64,000 nt of DNA from Pseudaeromonas paramecii (GTDB lineage: Bacteria; Pseudomonadota; Gammaproteobacteria; Enterobacterales; Aeromonadaceae): NCBI RefSeq assembly GCF_039540575.1, contig NZ_BAABFC010000001.1:62001-126000 (forward strand), written 5' to 3'. Positions 34,420 through 43,048 of this stretch are shown here, piece after piece. Below the pieces are notes generated by a model that saw only the letters and a program-made list of their open reading frames with translations, did not search any database and was not told the origin of the DNA. A program made the translations under genes and the position numbers. Each line of letters opens with the position of its first letter. Position 1 is the stretch's first letter.

Positions 34420-35463
34420 ATGGCTGATCAAATTCCACTTTTTATTGCCTTTGATGATAATTATGTCCCCTTCGGTGGCTGCGTGATTAAGAGCGCCCTG
34501 CTGAATAAGAGTGATAAATATGATTTCAGCTTCTATGTGCTGCATGAAGGCTTAAGTCTGACAGCCCAACAGACCTTGACGCAGATGGTGGAGGAGCACC
34601 CTGGCGCCCAGATCCATTTTCTGGATGTGGGGGACTACTTTGCCAAGATGGAGTTGCATGTGCATACCATCTATAACCGGGCGACCTACTATCGCCTGGC
34701 GATCCCGGATCTGTTGCCGGATGCGAAGCGAGGCATCTATCTTGACTCGGACCTCATCATCAATGGCGATCTATGCGAGCTGTACGACTGGGATCTGCAG
34801 GGCAAGAGCTTGGCCGCCGCTCGGGATGTGATGATGTATTCCCTGGTGCGCACCAGTGCCTTGACCAATCGTGAATCAGGTAGCCTGCCCATACGCCGCT
34901 ATTTTAGCGAGGTGCTGGGTTTGCCTGACCCCGAGTATTACTATCAGGCCGGGGTTTTTGTGCTGGATTTGGCCCGCTTGCGTGAACTTAACCGCTTGCC
35001 CCAGATGATGGAGTTGGCAGCCAACCAAAAATATTGGATGGCCGATCAGGATATCCTCAATTCCCTGTTTGTGGGGGATATTGCCATCTTGCCGCAGCGG
35101 TGGAACCTCTTGACCGGCGGCGGCGAGTATCAACATTTTCTGGCCAAGGTGGATGGCCCCTTGATGGATGAATATCGGTCTGCACGGCAACAACCAGCCA
35201 TTATCCACTATGCCAGCTATACCAAGCCCTGGTCTTATGCCGACATCGACTATGCCCCGCTGTTTTGGCAGGTGCTGCGGCAAACCCCCTGGCAACATCA
35301 AATCTACGACTGGCTGCAGGCCGGCAAGATCAAGTCGGTGGCGGCTTTACCCTATGCCATGAGTTGGAAGACCATCTTGACGGCCTTTGGTGAGCGGCTA
35401 TTTCCTAAAGGAGCTTGGCATCGCACTGCACTGATTTATCTGCAACGTAAATTGGCGGGGTAA
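34420..35463 (+). CDS. Glycosyltransferase family 8
   Basis: A 347-residue GT-A enzyme of the family of LPS galactosyl/glucosyltransferases. Key features are PLFIAFDDNYVPFGGCVIKS at the N terminus, the metal-binding D-x-D in RGIYLDSDLIINGDL near residue 107, YQAGVFVLDLARLREL near 178 and WMADQDILNSLF near 207. ATG 34420 follows AAGGGG by 7 nt; an upstream ATG at 34390 lacks a ribosome site. It likely adds a hexose to the repeat unit. Confidence 0.9.
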   Translation: MADQIPLFIAFDDNYVPFGGCVIKSALLNKSDKYDFSFYVLHEGLSLTAQQTLTQMVEEHPGAQIHFLDVGDYFAKMELHVHTIYNRATYYRLAIPDLLPDAKRGIYLDSDLIINGDLCELYDWDLQGKSLAAARDVMMYSLVRTSALTNRESGSLPIRRYFSEVLGLPDPEYYYQAGVFVLDLARLRELNRLPQMMELAANQKYWMADQDILNSLFVGDIAILPQRWNLLTGGGEYQHFLAKVDGPLMDEYRSARQQPAIIHYASYTKPWSYADIDYAPLFWQVLRQTPWQHQIYDWLQAGKIKSVAALPYAMSWKTILTAFGERLFPKGAWHRTALIYLQRKLAG

Positions 35464-35466
35464 GGT

Positions 35467-36513
35467 ATGTTTATTCTCTCTATGCACTCTTTACGGGCGA
35501 TTGCCATGCTGCTCATTGTAGCTGGACATTGTTTTCCATTCAGTTTCTTATATCGAGATAATGATTTATGGGGTCAGCTGGTTTTTAATGTGATATCGAA
35601 CGGGTCTAGTCTGTTTGTTCTTATCTCTGGATTCTTTTTTCACCATGTTTTTTATGCTCGTTTTGATTATGGTCGATTTCTCAAGAAGAAGATCAAAAAT
35701 GTTGTTTGTCCATATCTGTTCTTATCAGTCATAGTCGTGCTGCTTTTTAGACTCGGCCAGCCGGACCCTCGCCTAGGTGGCTTCTTTGAACCTCAGGGCA
35801 CAGGGATCATCGACCTATATTTAATTCCCTTTATCAAATATTTGATTTTTGGTGGAGCTACGACAGCTTACTGGTATATTCCATTTATTTTCTTAATGTT
35901 TTGCTTGTCACCCTTACATAAAAAATATGCCGATCTGGGGCTTGTCAGTAGTCTGGTGATTCTTCTGCTGTCGTTTTTGCTATCTATGCTGGTGCATCGA
36001 CCACAGTACAATCTTAATGTGTTTCAGTCACTGATCTATTATCAGTCATTTTACTTGGCAGGTATTCTATTCTCAAAATATTACCAACCTGTTTCTCAGT
36101 GGATAGTAAGGAATTTGCACTTCCTTATTCTGGTTTTTTTGCTGTGCAATTTTGCAATGGCATATGTATATCCTGTCGCAAATCTGCAAGATGGCACTGT
36201 TCCATATACGATATTGGAACGGTATGTTCCATTTAAGCTATTGGAGTTTTTTGTCTTATATGGCTTGTTTGAACGGTTTGCCTTTCTAAATGTCAAACCA
36301 CTTTCCTGGTTCGCAGACATGAGTTTTGCGGTCTATTTTATCCATCCGATAGTGATAGCGGGTATCAAAGAGCACTGGTTGAAATTCGATCTCTCGCTGC
36401 CTTGGATTCAATTTTGGCTCTCTTGTTTCTTGGTGATTGCTGTCTGCATGTTGCTAGCGGTATCGCTGAAAAAGGCATTTGGAGACAGAACCCGTGTCTT
36501 CGTTGGCTGGTAG
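35467..36513 (+). CDS. Acyltransferase family 3 protein, AT-rich gene
   Basis: A 348-residue membrane acyltransferase with about ten membrane segments. It begins MFILSMHSLRAIAMLLIVAGHCFPF, with the active-site-like His in AGHC and the R of SLRAI as in OafA/WecH. Such enzymes acetylate or otherwise acylate sugars. Base composition is clearly different from the neighbours: many A/T-ending codons, long runs such as aaaatattac, and rare-looking codons. This suggests recent acquisition. It lies 4 nt after the GT8 gene, and a second acyltransferase follows. Confidence 0.85.
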   Translation: MFILSMHSLRAIAMLLIVAGHCFPFSFLYRDNDLWGQLVFNVISNGSSLFVLISGFFFHHVFYARFDYGRFLKKKIKNVVCPYLFLSVIVVLLFRLGQPDPRLGGFFEPQGTGIIDLYLIPFIKYLIFGGATTAYWYIPFIFLMFCLSPLHKKYADLGLVSSLVILLLSFLLSMLVHRPQYNLNVFQSLIYYQSFYLAGILFSKYYQPVSQWIVRNLHFLILVFLLCNFAMAYVYPVANLQDGTVPYTILERYVPFKLLEFFVLYGLFERFAFLNVKPLSWFADMSFAVYFIHPIVIAGIKEHWLKFDLSLPWIQFWLSCFLVIAVCMLLAVSLKKAFGDRTRVFVGW

Positions 36514-36540
36514 TCCCTCTACAGGGCTCAAGGAGTTTGT

Positions 36541-37614
36541 ATGGATAAACATAGAGCTGATGAAATTCCGGCCCTGGATGGCCTCAGGGCGCTGGCTTGC
36601 ATCCTGGTGGTCTTAAGTCACCTGCCGGAGTACTTCACTCAAGGCGGTGGCTGGCTGGCGACAGGGTTACCCCTGGGGCAGGTGGGGGTAGCGCTCTTTT
36701 TTGGTTTGAGTGGTTTTTTGATGACGCACCTGTATGTGGGGAGCTCCTTTACTTTAAGCCGTGTGCTCAATTATCTGATTGCCCGCTTCAGCCGGATAGC
36801 CCCCGCCTATTGGCTGACCATAGTGCTCTGCTTCTTGTTGTTTCGGTTTGTGGATCCGGAGTTTGTCTTTCGGATCGACGAACACAACCTGCTGCGCCAT
36901 CTGCTGTTTCTCGGTTCTGAGGGAGTCTTCTGGTCGATACCGCCCGAGATCCAGTACTACCTTTTTTTCCTGCTGTTCTGGGGTGCCTGGCAGCAGTGGC
37001 TGCAGGGGCGCAAGATGCTGCTCATTCTGTTGACGCTGGCCTGTGTGGGGCTAATGGCCAGTCGTGAGGCCTGGCCGGGTATTCTGTTGCCCTCCAAACT
37101 GCATTTCTTTTTATCAGGTACCCTGGCCGCCATGTTATTTCACCGTCTGCGGCAGCGTCTTACCCTGTCTTGCTGGCTGTTAGCTGGATTACAGTGCCTG
37201 ATGGTGCTGGTCTTGACTGTGAGTGTTCTGAGCTTGCATGGCATGTCTGAGCAGACCTTCTATGGCCACAGTGGTTTTTACCTGCTGGTGGCCCTGGCTC
37301 TGCTGGTACTGAGTTTCCCGTCCCGTATCATGGACTTCATGCTGGGTAATCGGCTGCTGGGTTGGTTTGGCAAGGTGAGCTTTAGCGTTTATCTGCTGCA
37401 TTGCCCTGTGATCTATCTGTTCAATCGTTTCTGTCTCAGTCTGGGCTGGCAGGGGGCCGTCTATGATGGCCTTGCGTTGCTGCTGGCTCTATTGCTGCCG
37501 GGGCTGTTTTCCCAGTGGGTTGAATTGCCGCTGTGTAATCTGGCCAAACGGAGGGGGCAGCAATGGACAAAGGGTTGGCTTGCGCGCCGCGCCCAGACTG
37601 CGGTGGCGCTGTAG
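36541..37614 (+). CDS. Acyltransferase family 3 protein
   Basis: A 357-residue membrane acyltransferase (OafA type) with about ten segments. The N terminus IPALDGLRALACILVVLSHL contains the typical R-x10-H pair; FFGLSGFLMTHLY and a C-terminal FGKVSFSVYLLHCPVIYLF complete the family pattern. Base composition is intermediate between the AT-rich gene before it and the GC-rich genes after it. Together with that neighbour it would place two kinds of acyl decoration on the polysaccharide. Confidence 0.9.
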   Translation: MDKHRADEIPALDGLRALACILVVLSHLPEYFTQGGGWLATGLPLGQVGVALFFGLSGFLMTHLYVGSSFTLSRVLNYLIARFSRIAPAYWLTIVLCFLLFRFVDPEFVFRIDEHNLLRHLLFLGSEGVFWSIPPEIQYYLFFLLFWGAWQQWLQGRKMLLILLTLACVGLMASREAWPGILLPSKLHFFLSGTLAAMLFHRLRQRLTLSCWLLAGLQCLMVLVLTVSVLSLHGMSEQTFYGHSGFYLLVALALLVLSFPSRIMDFMLGNRLLGWFGKVSFSVYLLHCPVIYLFNRFCLSLGWQGAVYDGLALLLALLLPGLFSQWVELPLCNLAKRRGQQWTKGWLARRAQTAVAL

Positions 37615-37658
37615 TACGCCCTTCGCAGGATAACATTCAAGAAAGGAAGACGATTTCT

Positions 37659-39068
37659 ATGAACATCATTCCCGTCATCATGGCCGGTGGTAACGGTTCG
37701 CGGCTATGGCCGCTGTCGCGGGTGCTCTACCCCAAGCAGTTTTTGCGTCTGGAGGGGGAGCACACCATGTTGCAGGAGACCGTACTGCGCCTCACTGGTC
37801 TCGTCTGCACCGCCCCCCTGGTGATCTGTAACGAGGATCACCGCTTCCTGGTGGCCGAGCAGTTGCGCGCCATCAATCAGCTGACCGGCAATATCATTCT
37901 TGAACCGGTGGGCCGCAATACGGCGCCGGCCATTGCGTTGGCGGCCATGACGGCCCTAGCGCAGGGGGAAGACGCCCTGCTGCTGGTGTTGGCGGCCGAT
38001 CACGTCATTCGCTCGCCCGATGCGTTCATCCAGGCCGTGCAGGCGGCCCAGGTGCATGCCGATGCCGGTAAGCTGGTGACCTTCGGCATAGTGGCCACAG
38101 CGCCTGAGACGGGCTACGGCTATATCCGACGCGGTGCTGCCCTGGCACAACCCGGTTATACCGTGGCCCAGTTTGTGGAGAAGCCGGATCTGGATACTGC
38201 GCGCCACTACCTGGAGACCGGCGACTATTACTGGAATAGCGGCATGTTCCTGTTCCGCGCCAGCCGCTATCTGGCAGAGCTCAAGGCGTTTCGGCCGGAT
38301 ATTTATGCGGCCTGCGAACAGGCCCTGGGCAATCCGTCCCTGGATATGGACTTTGTCCGGGTCGACAAGACCGCCTTCATGGCCTGCCCGGATGACTCCA
38401 TCGACTATGCGGTGATGGAAAAGACCCAGGATGCGGTGGTGGTGCCCCTGGATGCCGGCTGGAGCGATGTGGGCTCCTGGTCCTCCTTGTGGGAGATCAG
38501 CCCCAAGGCGGCGGACGGCAATGTGCAGCAGGGAGATGTGCTGTACCACGACAGTCACAATAACTATGTCTATGCCGAGAGCGCCCTGGTAAGCCTGGTG
38601 GGGGTGGAGGATCTGGTGGTGATCCAGACCAAGGATGCCACCCTGGTGGCGCATCGGGATCGGGTGCAGGAGGTGAAGAAGATAGTGGACTCCCTCAAGC
38701 GCGACGGGCGCACCGAGCATCACGTGCACCGGGAGGTGTACCGTCCGTGGGGCAAGTTCGATGGCATCGATAAGGGCGAGCGCTTTCAGGTCAAGCACAT
38801 CACGGTCAAACCCGGGGAGAAACTCTCCCTCCAGATGCACCATCACAGGGCTGAGCACTGGATAGTGGTGGCGGGCACCGCCAAGGTCACCTGTGGCGAC
38901 ACCGTCAGCCTGCTGACGGAAAACCAGTCCACCTATATCCCGCTGGGGCAGACTCATTCGCTGGAGAATCCTGGCAAGATCCCCCTTGAGCTGATTGAGG
39001 TGCAGTCCGGCACCTATCTGGGGGAAGACGATATCGTCCGCTTTGAAGACAGATACGGTCGGACCTGA
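37659..39068 (+). CDS. manC: Mannose-1-phosphate guanylyltransferase/mannose-6-phosphate isomerase (ManC/CpsB)
   Basis: Makes GDP-mannose from mannose-1-phosphate and GTP; the fused C-terminal cupin isomerises mannose-6-phosphate. The 469-residue product has GGNGSRLWPLSR near residue 9, FVEKPD near 172 and a cupin part with VKPGEKLSLQMHHHRAEHW near 388. ATG 37659 follows AAAGGAAG and starts MNIIPVIMAGGNGS; an earlier frame start at 37563 overlaps the acyltransferase gene. The polymer therefore probably contains mannose or a GDP-mannose-derived sugar. No manB is in the window. Confidence 0.95.
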   Translation: MNIIPVIMAGGNGSRLWPLSRVLYPKQFLRLEGEHTMLQETVLRLTGLVCTAPLVICNEDHRFLVAEQLRAINQLTGNIILEPVGRNTAPAIALAAMTALAQGEDALLLVLAADHVIRSPDAFIQAVQAAQVHADAGKLVTFGIVATAPETGYGYIRRGAALAQPGYTVAQFVEKPDLDTARHYLETGDYYWNSGMFLFRASRYLAELKAFRPDIYAACEQALGNPSLDMDFVRVDKTAFMACPDDSIDYAVMEKTQDAVVVPLDAGWSDVGSWSSLWEISPKAADGNVQQGDVLYHDSHNNYVYAESALVSLVGVEDLVVIQTKDATLVAHRDRVQEVKKIVDSLKRDGRTEHHVHREVYRPWGKFDGIDKGERFQVKHITVKPGEKLSLQMHHHRAEHWIVVAGTAKVTCGDTVSLLTENQSTYIPLGQTHSLENPGKIPLELIEVQSGTYLGEDDIVRFEDRYGRT

Positions 39069-39104
39069 GCGCGCACAACTCCACTATTAGAAGAGGGACA
39101 CAAG

Positions 39105-40121
39105 ATGGCGATTTTGGTTACCGGGGGCACAGGGTTTATCGGCAGTCATACCGTGGTTGAGCTGCTCAACGCCGGCCACGAAGTGGTGGTGGCGGATAAT
39201 TTTTGCAACTCCCACCCCATCGTATTGGAGCGCATCGAGGCCATTGCCGGACGGCGGCCGCATTTTTATGAACTGGATGTGCGAGACGGCCAGGCTTTGG
39301 CGACCGTATTCAGTCAACACACCATTGAGGCGGTGATCCACTTTGCCGGCCTCAAGGCGGTGGGGGAGTCCTGCCGCATCCCGCTGACCTACTACCAGAA
39401 CAACATAGCCGCCACCCTGACGCTGTGTGAACAGATGGCGGCGGCTGGGGTGTTCAATCTGGTGTTCAGCTCGTCTGCTACCGTCTATGGCGATCCGGCT
39501 TCCGTGCCCATCCGCGAAGACTTCCCGCTGTCGGCCACCAACCCCTATGGGCGCTCCAAGCTGATGGTAGAGGAGATACTGCGGGACATGGTCAAGGCCG
39601 ACGCACGCTGGGCCGTGGTCTTGTTGCGCTACTTCAATCCGGTGGGGGCACATGAGTCTGGGCTGATTGGTGAGGATCCCAATGGGATCCCCAATAATCT
39701 CCTGCCCTTTATCACCCAGGTGGCGGTGGGACGACTGCCACAGTTGTCGGTGTTCGGGGATGATTACCCGACTCCGGACGGTACTGGGGTGCGGGACTAC
39801 ATCCATGTGGTGGACTTGGCCATTGGTCATCTCAAGGCCCTGAGCCGTATGCAGCAGGGGCGGGGGGTCTTCACCTACAACCTGGGGACCGGCAAGGGCT
39901 ATTCGGTGCTGGAGATGGTGAAGGCGTTCGAAGCTGCATCCGGCAAGCCGATCCCGTTTAAGATAGCGCCGCGCCGCGCGGGGGATATCGCCGAATGCTG
40001 GGCGGATCCGGCCTTTGCGGCCAGCGAGTTAGATTGGCAGGCGCAGCGGGATCTGGACTGCATGATGCGCGACAGCTGGAACTGGCAAGCCAACAACCCG
40101 CAGGGGTACCAGGTCGGCTGA
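39105..40121 (+). CDS. galE: UDP-glucose 4-epimerase
   Basis: Interconverts UDP-glucose and UDP-galactose. The 338-residue product has the NAD site VTGGTGFIGSHTVVEL at the N terminus, SSSATVYG with the catalytic Ser near residue 124, Y-x3-K in NPYGRSKLMVE near 149, and the substrate loop RYFNPVGAHESGLIGEDP near 180. The GAGGG ribosome site is 9 nt upstream. It lies in the nucleotide-sugar end of the EPS locus; a terminator follows. UDP-galactose is thus a likely repeat-unit precursor. Confidence 0.97.
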   Translation: MAILVTGGTGFIGSHTVVELLNAGHEVVVADNFCNSHPIVLERIEAIAGRRPHFYELDVRDGQALATVFSQHTIEAVIHFAGLKAVGESCRIPLTYYQNNIAATLTLCEQMAAAGVFNLVFSSSATVYGDPASVPIREDFPLSATNPYGRSKLMVEEILRDMVKADARWAVVLLRYFNPVGAHESGLIGEDPNGIPNNLLPFITQVAVGRLPQLSVFGDDYPTPDGTGVRDYIHVVDLAIGHLKALSRMQQGRGVFTYNLGTGKGYSVLEMVKAFEAASGKPIPFKIAPRRAGDIAECWADPAFAASELDWQAQRDLDCMMRDSWNWQANNPQGYQVG

Positions 40122-40161
40122 AGCCGACGTTGCATTTGCCAACAAGATACCTACCATGAAG

Positions 40162-40187
40162 CGCCTCTGCCTGGCAGAGGCGTTTTC
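40162..40187 (+). terminator. Rho-independent terminator after galE
   Basis: 8-bp stem CGCCTCTG with CAGAGGCG, 5-nt loop, then TTTT. It lies 40 nt after the galE stop and 20 nt before rfbD, so the rfbDC pair may have its own promoter or depend on read-through. Confidence 0.72.
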
Positions 40188-40205
40188 ATTGGGCCGGAGG
40201 GCAAG

Positions 40206-41105
40206 ATGCAGATTCAAGAGGCGCGCATTGTATTGTTGGGTGCCGGGGGACAGTTGGGTCGGCGCTTACAGGCTCAGGCCATGTCTTTGGGGATCGCCCT
40301 GCAGGCGTTTGATCGTCACTGTCTGAATATTCAGGATGGGGCGAGCCTGGCGTGCCGGCTTCGGGAGTGTTCGCCCCACATCATCATCAATGCGGCGGGG
40401 TATACCCAGGTGGACTTGGCCGAGCAGGCGGTGGAAACGGCCTTTGCCGTGAACGCCGCCGGACCTGGCCACCTGGCCGCAGTGGCCCAAGATCTGGGGG
40501 CGGTCCTGATACAGGTGTCCACCGATTATGTCTTCGATGGGCACAAGAGCGCGCCCTATGTAGAGACCGATGAACCCAACCCCCTTGGCGTGTATGGTGC
40601 CTCCAAATTGGCCGGCGAGGCGGAGGTACAGGCCCGTTGCGCCAAGCATCTGATCCTGCGCACCGCCTGGCTGTTTGACCCAGCAGGAAGCAATTTTGTC
40701 CGCACAGTGCTGCGGTTGGCGCATTCACGATCCAGTTTGCGCATCGTGGCGGATCAGTGGGGCTCGCCTACCTGTGCTCAGGATCTCGCCGGCGCCGTGT
40801 TGAGTATGGCCTGTGAGGCGCTGCAACCTGATTTTGTCGACTGGGGCTTGTATCACTACGCGGGTAGCCCGTCGGTCAGCTGGTTTGAGTTTGCCGAGGC
40901 CATTATCCAGGCGGCTTGGCAGCAGGGCTTGCTGGCTTATCAACCGGCGCTTTTCCCCATCCCCAGTGCCGAGTATGCCTGTGCCGCTCGACGTCCGCTG
41001 AATTCTCGTCTGGATTGCAGCAAGATAGCTGCGCGCTTTGGCATCCCGCCCAGCGACTGGCGGCGCGCATTGCAGGATTTGCGTCCCTATCTGACTCCCG
41101 TCTAG
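40206..41105 (+). CDS. rfbD: dTDP-4-dehydrorhamnose reductase
   Basis: Last step of dTDP-L-rhamnose synthesis. The 299-residue product has the dinucleotide site LLGAGGQLGRRLQ near residue 10, NAAGYTQVDLAEQ near 62, STDYVFDG near 101 and Y-x3-K in YGASKLAGE near 128. It is followed by rfbC 89 nt later. rfbA and rfbB are not in the window, so the first two steps must be encoded elsewhere. Its presence suggests a rhamnose or related deoxysugar in the polymer. Confidence 0.94.
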   Translation: MQIQEARIVLLGAGGQLGRRLQAQAMSLGIALQAFDRHCLNIQDGASLACRLRECSPHIIINAAGYTQVDLAEQAVETAFAVNAAGPGHLAAVAQDLGAVLIQVSTDYVFDGHKSAPYVETDEPNPLGVYGASKLAGEAEVQARCAKHLILRTAWLFDPAGSNFVRTVLRLAHSRSSLRIVADQWGSPTCAQDLAGAVLSMACEALQPDFVDWGLYHYAGSPSVSWFEFAEAIIQAAWQQGLLAYQPALFPIPSAEYACAARRPLNSRLDCSKIAARFGIPPSDWRRALQDLRPYLTPV

Positions 41106-41194
41106 TCTGATTAGGTCTGCAGCAGACGTTGGTCTATCATGTGCCCCATCCTGGCGCAGGCCAGCCGTCTGCTAGTTGTATGGGTAGAAGTCTG

Positions 41195-41737
41195 ATGAAG
41201 GTCATAACCACAAGCATCCCGGATGTGAAGATCCTGGAGCCAATCCGTTTTAGCGATGAGCGGGGTTTCTTTATGGAAACCTGGCGGCAGAGCGGGTTCG
41301 ATGAGCTGGTCGCCCCGCGGCAGTTTGTGCAGGACAACCATGCCCGCTCCTGTCGTGGCACCCTGCGAGGATTGCACTACCAGACCCAGAATACCCAGGG
41401 CAAGCTGGTACGGGTGGTGGTGGGTGAGGTGTTTGACGTGGCGGTGGATCTACGCCGTCGGTCGCCTACCTTCGGCCAGTGGGTTGGCGTCTGGTTGTCC
41501 GCCGAGAACGGGCGTCAGCTGTGGATCCCGGAGGGCTTTGCCCATGGCTTCTATGTGACCAGTGACTGGGCCGAGAGTCTGTATCGCTGTACCGATTATT
41601 ACAACCCGACCGCCGAGCATTGCCTGCGTTGGGATGATGCCACCTTGGCCATCGCCTGGCCCATCAGCTCGTCGCCGCTGCTTTCCTCCAAGGATCAACA
41701 GGGCTGTTGTCTGGCAGAGGCGCCTCTGTTTGATTGA
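41195..41737 (+). CDS. rfbC: dTDP-4-dehydrorhamnose 3,5-epimerase
   Basis: Third step of dTDP-L-rhamnose synthesis. The 180-residue cupin product is of normal length with FSDERGFFMETW near residue 20, QDNHARSCRGTLRGLHYQ (including the catalytic His) near 45, and IPEGFAHGFYV near 110. ATG 41195 was chosen because it starts the conserved MKVITTSIPDVKILEP; the longer frame from 41129 has no ribosome site. A strong terminator follows. Confidence 0.95.
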   Translation: MKVITTSIPDVKILEPIRFSDERGFFMETWRQSGFDELVAPRQFVQDNHARSCRGTLRGLHYQTQNTQGKLVRVVVGEVFDVAVDLRRRSPTFGQWVGVWLSAENGRQLWIPEGFAHGFYVTSDWAESLYRCTDYYNPTAEHCLRWDDATLAIAWPISSSPLLSSKDQQGCCLAEAPLFD

Positions 41738-41783
41738 TCTATGCGCCTACAGGGTGACAGCCTAGTTGCATGCTGTGCGGCAG

Positions 41784-41817
41784 AAAAAAACCGGAGCCTG
41801 GGGCTCCGGTTTTTTTA
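41784..41817. terminator. Bidirectional terminator between rfbC and the DUF4114 gene
   Basis: 8-bp stem CCGGAGCC with GGCTCCGG and a 3-nt loop, flanked by seven A on one side and seven T on the other. It lies between convergent genes. Confidence 0.92.
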
Positions 41818-41834
41818 TCTGTGGTCATGCAGGC

Positions 41835-42674
41835 TCAACGCCGCTGGCGGCGCCGCCACCAGGGCAACAGCAGCAGGCCGGTGGCGGCCAGGGCCAGGGG
41901 GGCGGGCTCGGGCACGGCGCTGGTGACCCCTTGGAAGATGAAAATCATATCGTTGTAGTCGTAATCGCTCTGGTTACCTGACCAGGTATCCTCAAAGCCC
42001 ACCAGCACAGTGTTGGCATCCAGCTGGATGACCCGGGTATGCACGGCACCATCGGCCCAGCCCTGGGCGTCCGAGTTGTTGCTGCTGTCGCCGGAGAAGA
42101 AGTAGTTGGTATTCACCAGGCTGATGCCATCGGCGTTGTAGGTCAGCGGCAGGGCTTGCAGGCCAAACACCAGGTTGTCGCCACTGGTGAGGCCGGTGAT
42201 TTCCCGGCTCAGGCCCACCTGGGTGGCGCTGCAGCTGTTGCCGTCCTTGGCCTCGGCATAGCTGCAGCCCTCACGGGTGCTGAACAGCAGGTTGCTGTCA
42301 TCCACCGGGTTGTAGCTGCCCAGGTTGTTGGTGCCGCCGCTGGCGTAGATGTCGCTCCAGAAGCTGGCGGTATCGAAGCTGCCACTGCCGCTTGAGGCGA
42401 GGAACAGGTTGGAGTCCCGGGCGGCGCCGGTGCCCAGATAGGTGACGCGCACCGTATCCGAGGTGGCCTTGAGGCCGGCGCTAGCCAGCTCCACGCTGGC
42501 TTGGCTCAACTGGTTCAGGGTGCCGCTGGTGATGCTCTGGGCATAGCGGGAAAACCACTCATCAATCTGAGATTGCGACAGGCTGGTGTCACCGGTCAGG
42601 GCCGAAATGACGGCGGCCTGGGCCGGCTGCACCGCCAGCAGGCTGACCAGGGCCAGGGGGATCAGGGCCTTCAT
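41835..42674 (-). CDS. PEP-CTERM protein with DUF4114-type domain
   Basis: A 279-residue exported protein. Signal peptide at about 1-20 (ending QPAQA), a long body, a DUF4114-like segment near the C terminus (VLVGFEDTWSGNQSDYDYND, then MIFIF) that resembles a Ca-binding or adhesive module, and a PEP-CTERM tail: AVPEPAPLALAATGLLLLPWW with RRRQRR. The start ATG 42674 follows AAGGAG by 8 nt; a GTG three codons upstream is less likely. Convergent to rfbC. It is a probable second substrate of the exosortase in this window, perhaps a surface adhesin. Confidence 0.87.
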   Translation of the reverse strand: MKALIPLALVSLLAVQPAQAAVISALTGDTSLSQSQIDEWFSRYAQSITSGTLNQLSQASVELASAGLKATSDTVRVTYLGTGAARDSNLFLASSGSGSFDTASFWSDIYASGGTNNLGSYNPVDDSNLLFSTREGCSYAEAKDGNSCSATQVGLSREITGLTSGDNLVFGLQALPLTYNADGISLVNTNYFFSGDSSNNSDAQGWADGAVHTRVIQLDANTVLVGFEDTWSGNQSDYDYNDMIFIFQGVTSAVPEPAPLALAATGLLLLPWWRRRQRR

Positions 42675-42858
42675 GGGTTCCACTCCTTGGACTCGTTCGA
42701 AATGTTTTGCGCATTATCTGTGCTATTGACGAGGATGGGAACCCGCGGTATCTCACTGAAAACCCTATCATGTAACTTTTTTTTACATTTGTGGCGCAAT
42801 CTCACGGCGAGGGATCCGGCGCTAGCAACTTCTACTGCGACTAGGATCCAGTCACGGC

Positions 42859-42872
42859 TGACCACCTGGTCA
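42859..42872. promoter_or_regulatory. RutR-type operator 1 of the importer operon
   Basis: TGACCACCTGGTCA is a perfect TGACCA-NN-TGGTCA palindrome, matching the core of the known Escherichia coli RutR site TTGACCANNTGGTCAA. It lies about 155 nt upstream of the predicted start site. Confidence 0.7.
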
Positions 42873-42986
42873 AGATTTGCGCCATTTCGGATCGCTTGCG
42901 CCGAAGCGTGGCACCAGGATCGTGGCGCCTTTCCACCCATGGCATCTTTTTACGGCCTGCGGGCTTAAATTACCCTGTTTTTTAAG

Positions 42987-43003
42987 TTGGCATGACGTCT
43001 GCT
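42987..43003 (+). promoter_or_regulatory. Sigma54-type -24/-12 promoter of the importer operon
   Basis: TTGGCATG-ACGT-CTGCT matches the consensus YTGGCACG-N4-TTGCW at 11 of 13 defined positions, with GG and GC correctly 12 nt apart. The predicted start is near 43014. Confidence 0.6.
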
Positions 43004-43013
43004 TGGTGAAAGC

Positions 43014-43027
43014 TAACCAAGTAGTCA
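43014..43027. promoter_or_regulatory. RutR-type operator 2 of the importer operon
   Basis: TAACCAAGTAGTCA matches TGACCA-NN-TGGTCA with two mismatches and begins at the predicted transcription start, where a bound repressor would block it. Confidence 0.45.
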
Positions 43028-43048
43028 GAAAAAGAAGGCAAGGATGTC

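Larger units (their letters stand above)
42675..43048. other. Divergent regulatory stretch between DUF4114 gene and ABC importer
   Basis: No gene is seen in these 374 nt. It holds the promoter of the minus-strand PEP-CTERM gene and the control region of the importer operon: two RutR-like palindromes and a sigma54-type promoter (listed separately). A weak NtrC-like palindrome can be drawn at 42897-42913 (TGCGCC, 5 nt, GTGGCA). Confidence 0.6.

Noticed and set aside
42910..42929. NtrC-like inverted repeat GCACC/GGCGC
   Set aside because: The half-sites are 8 nt apart rather than 5, so I did not list it as a site.
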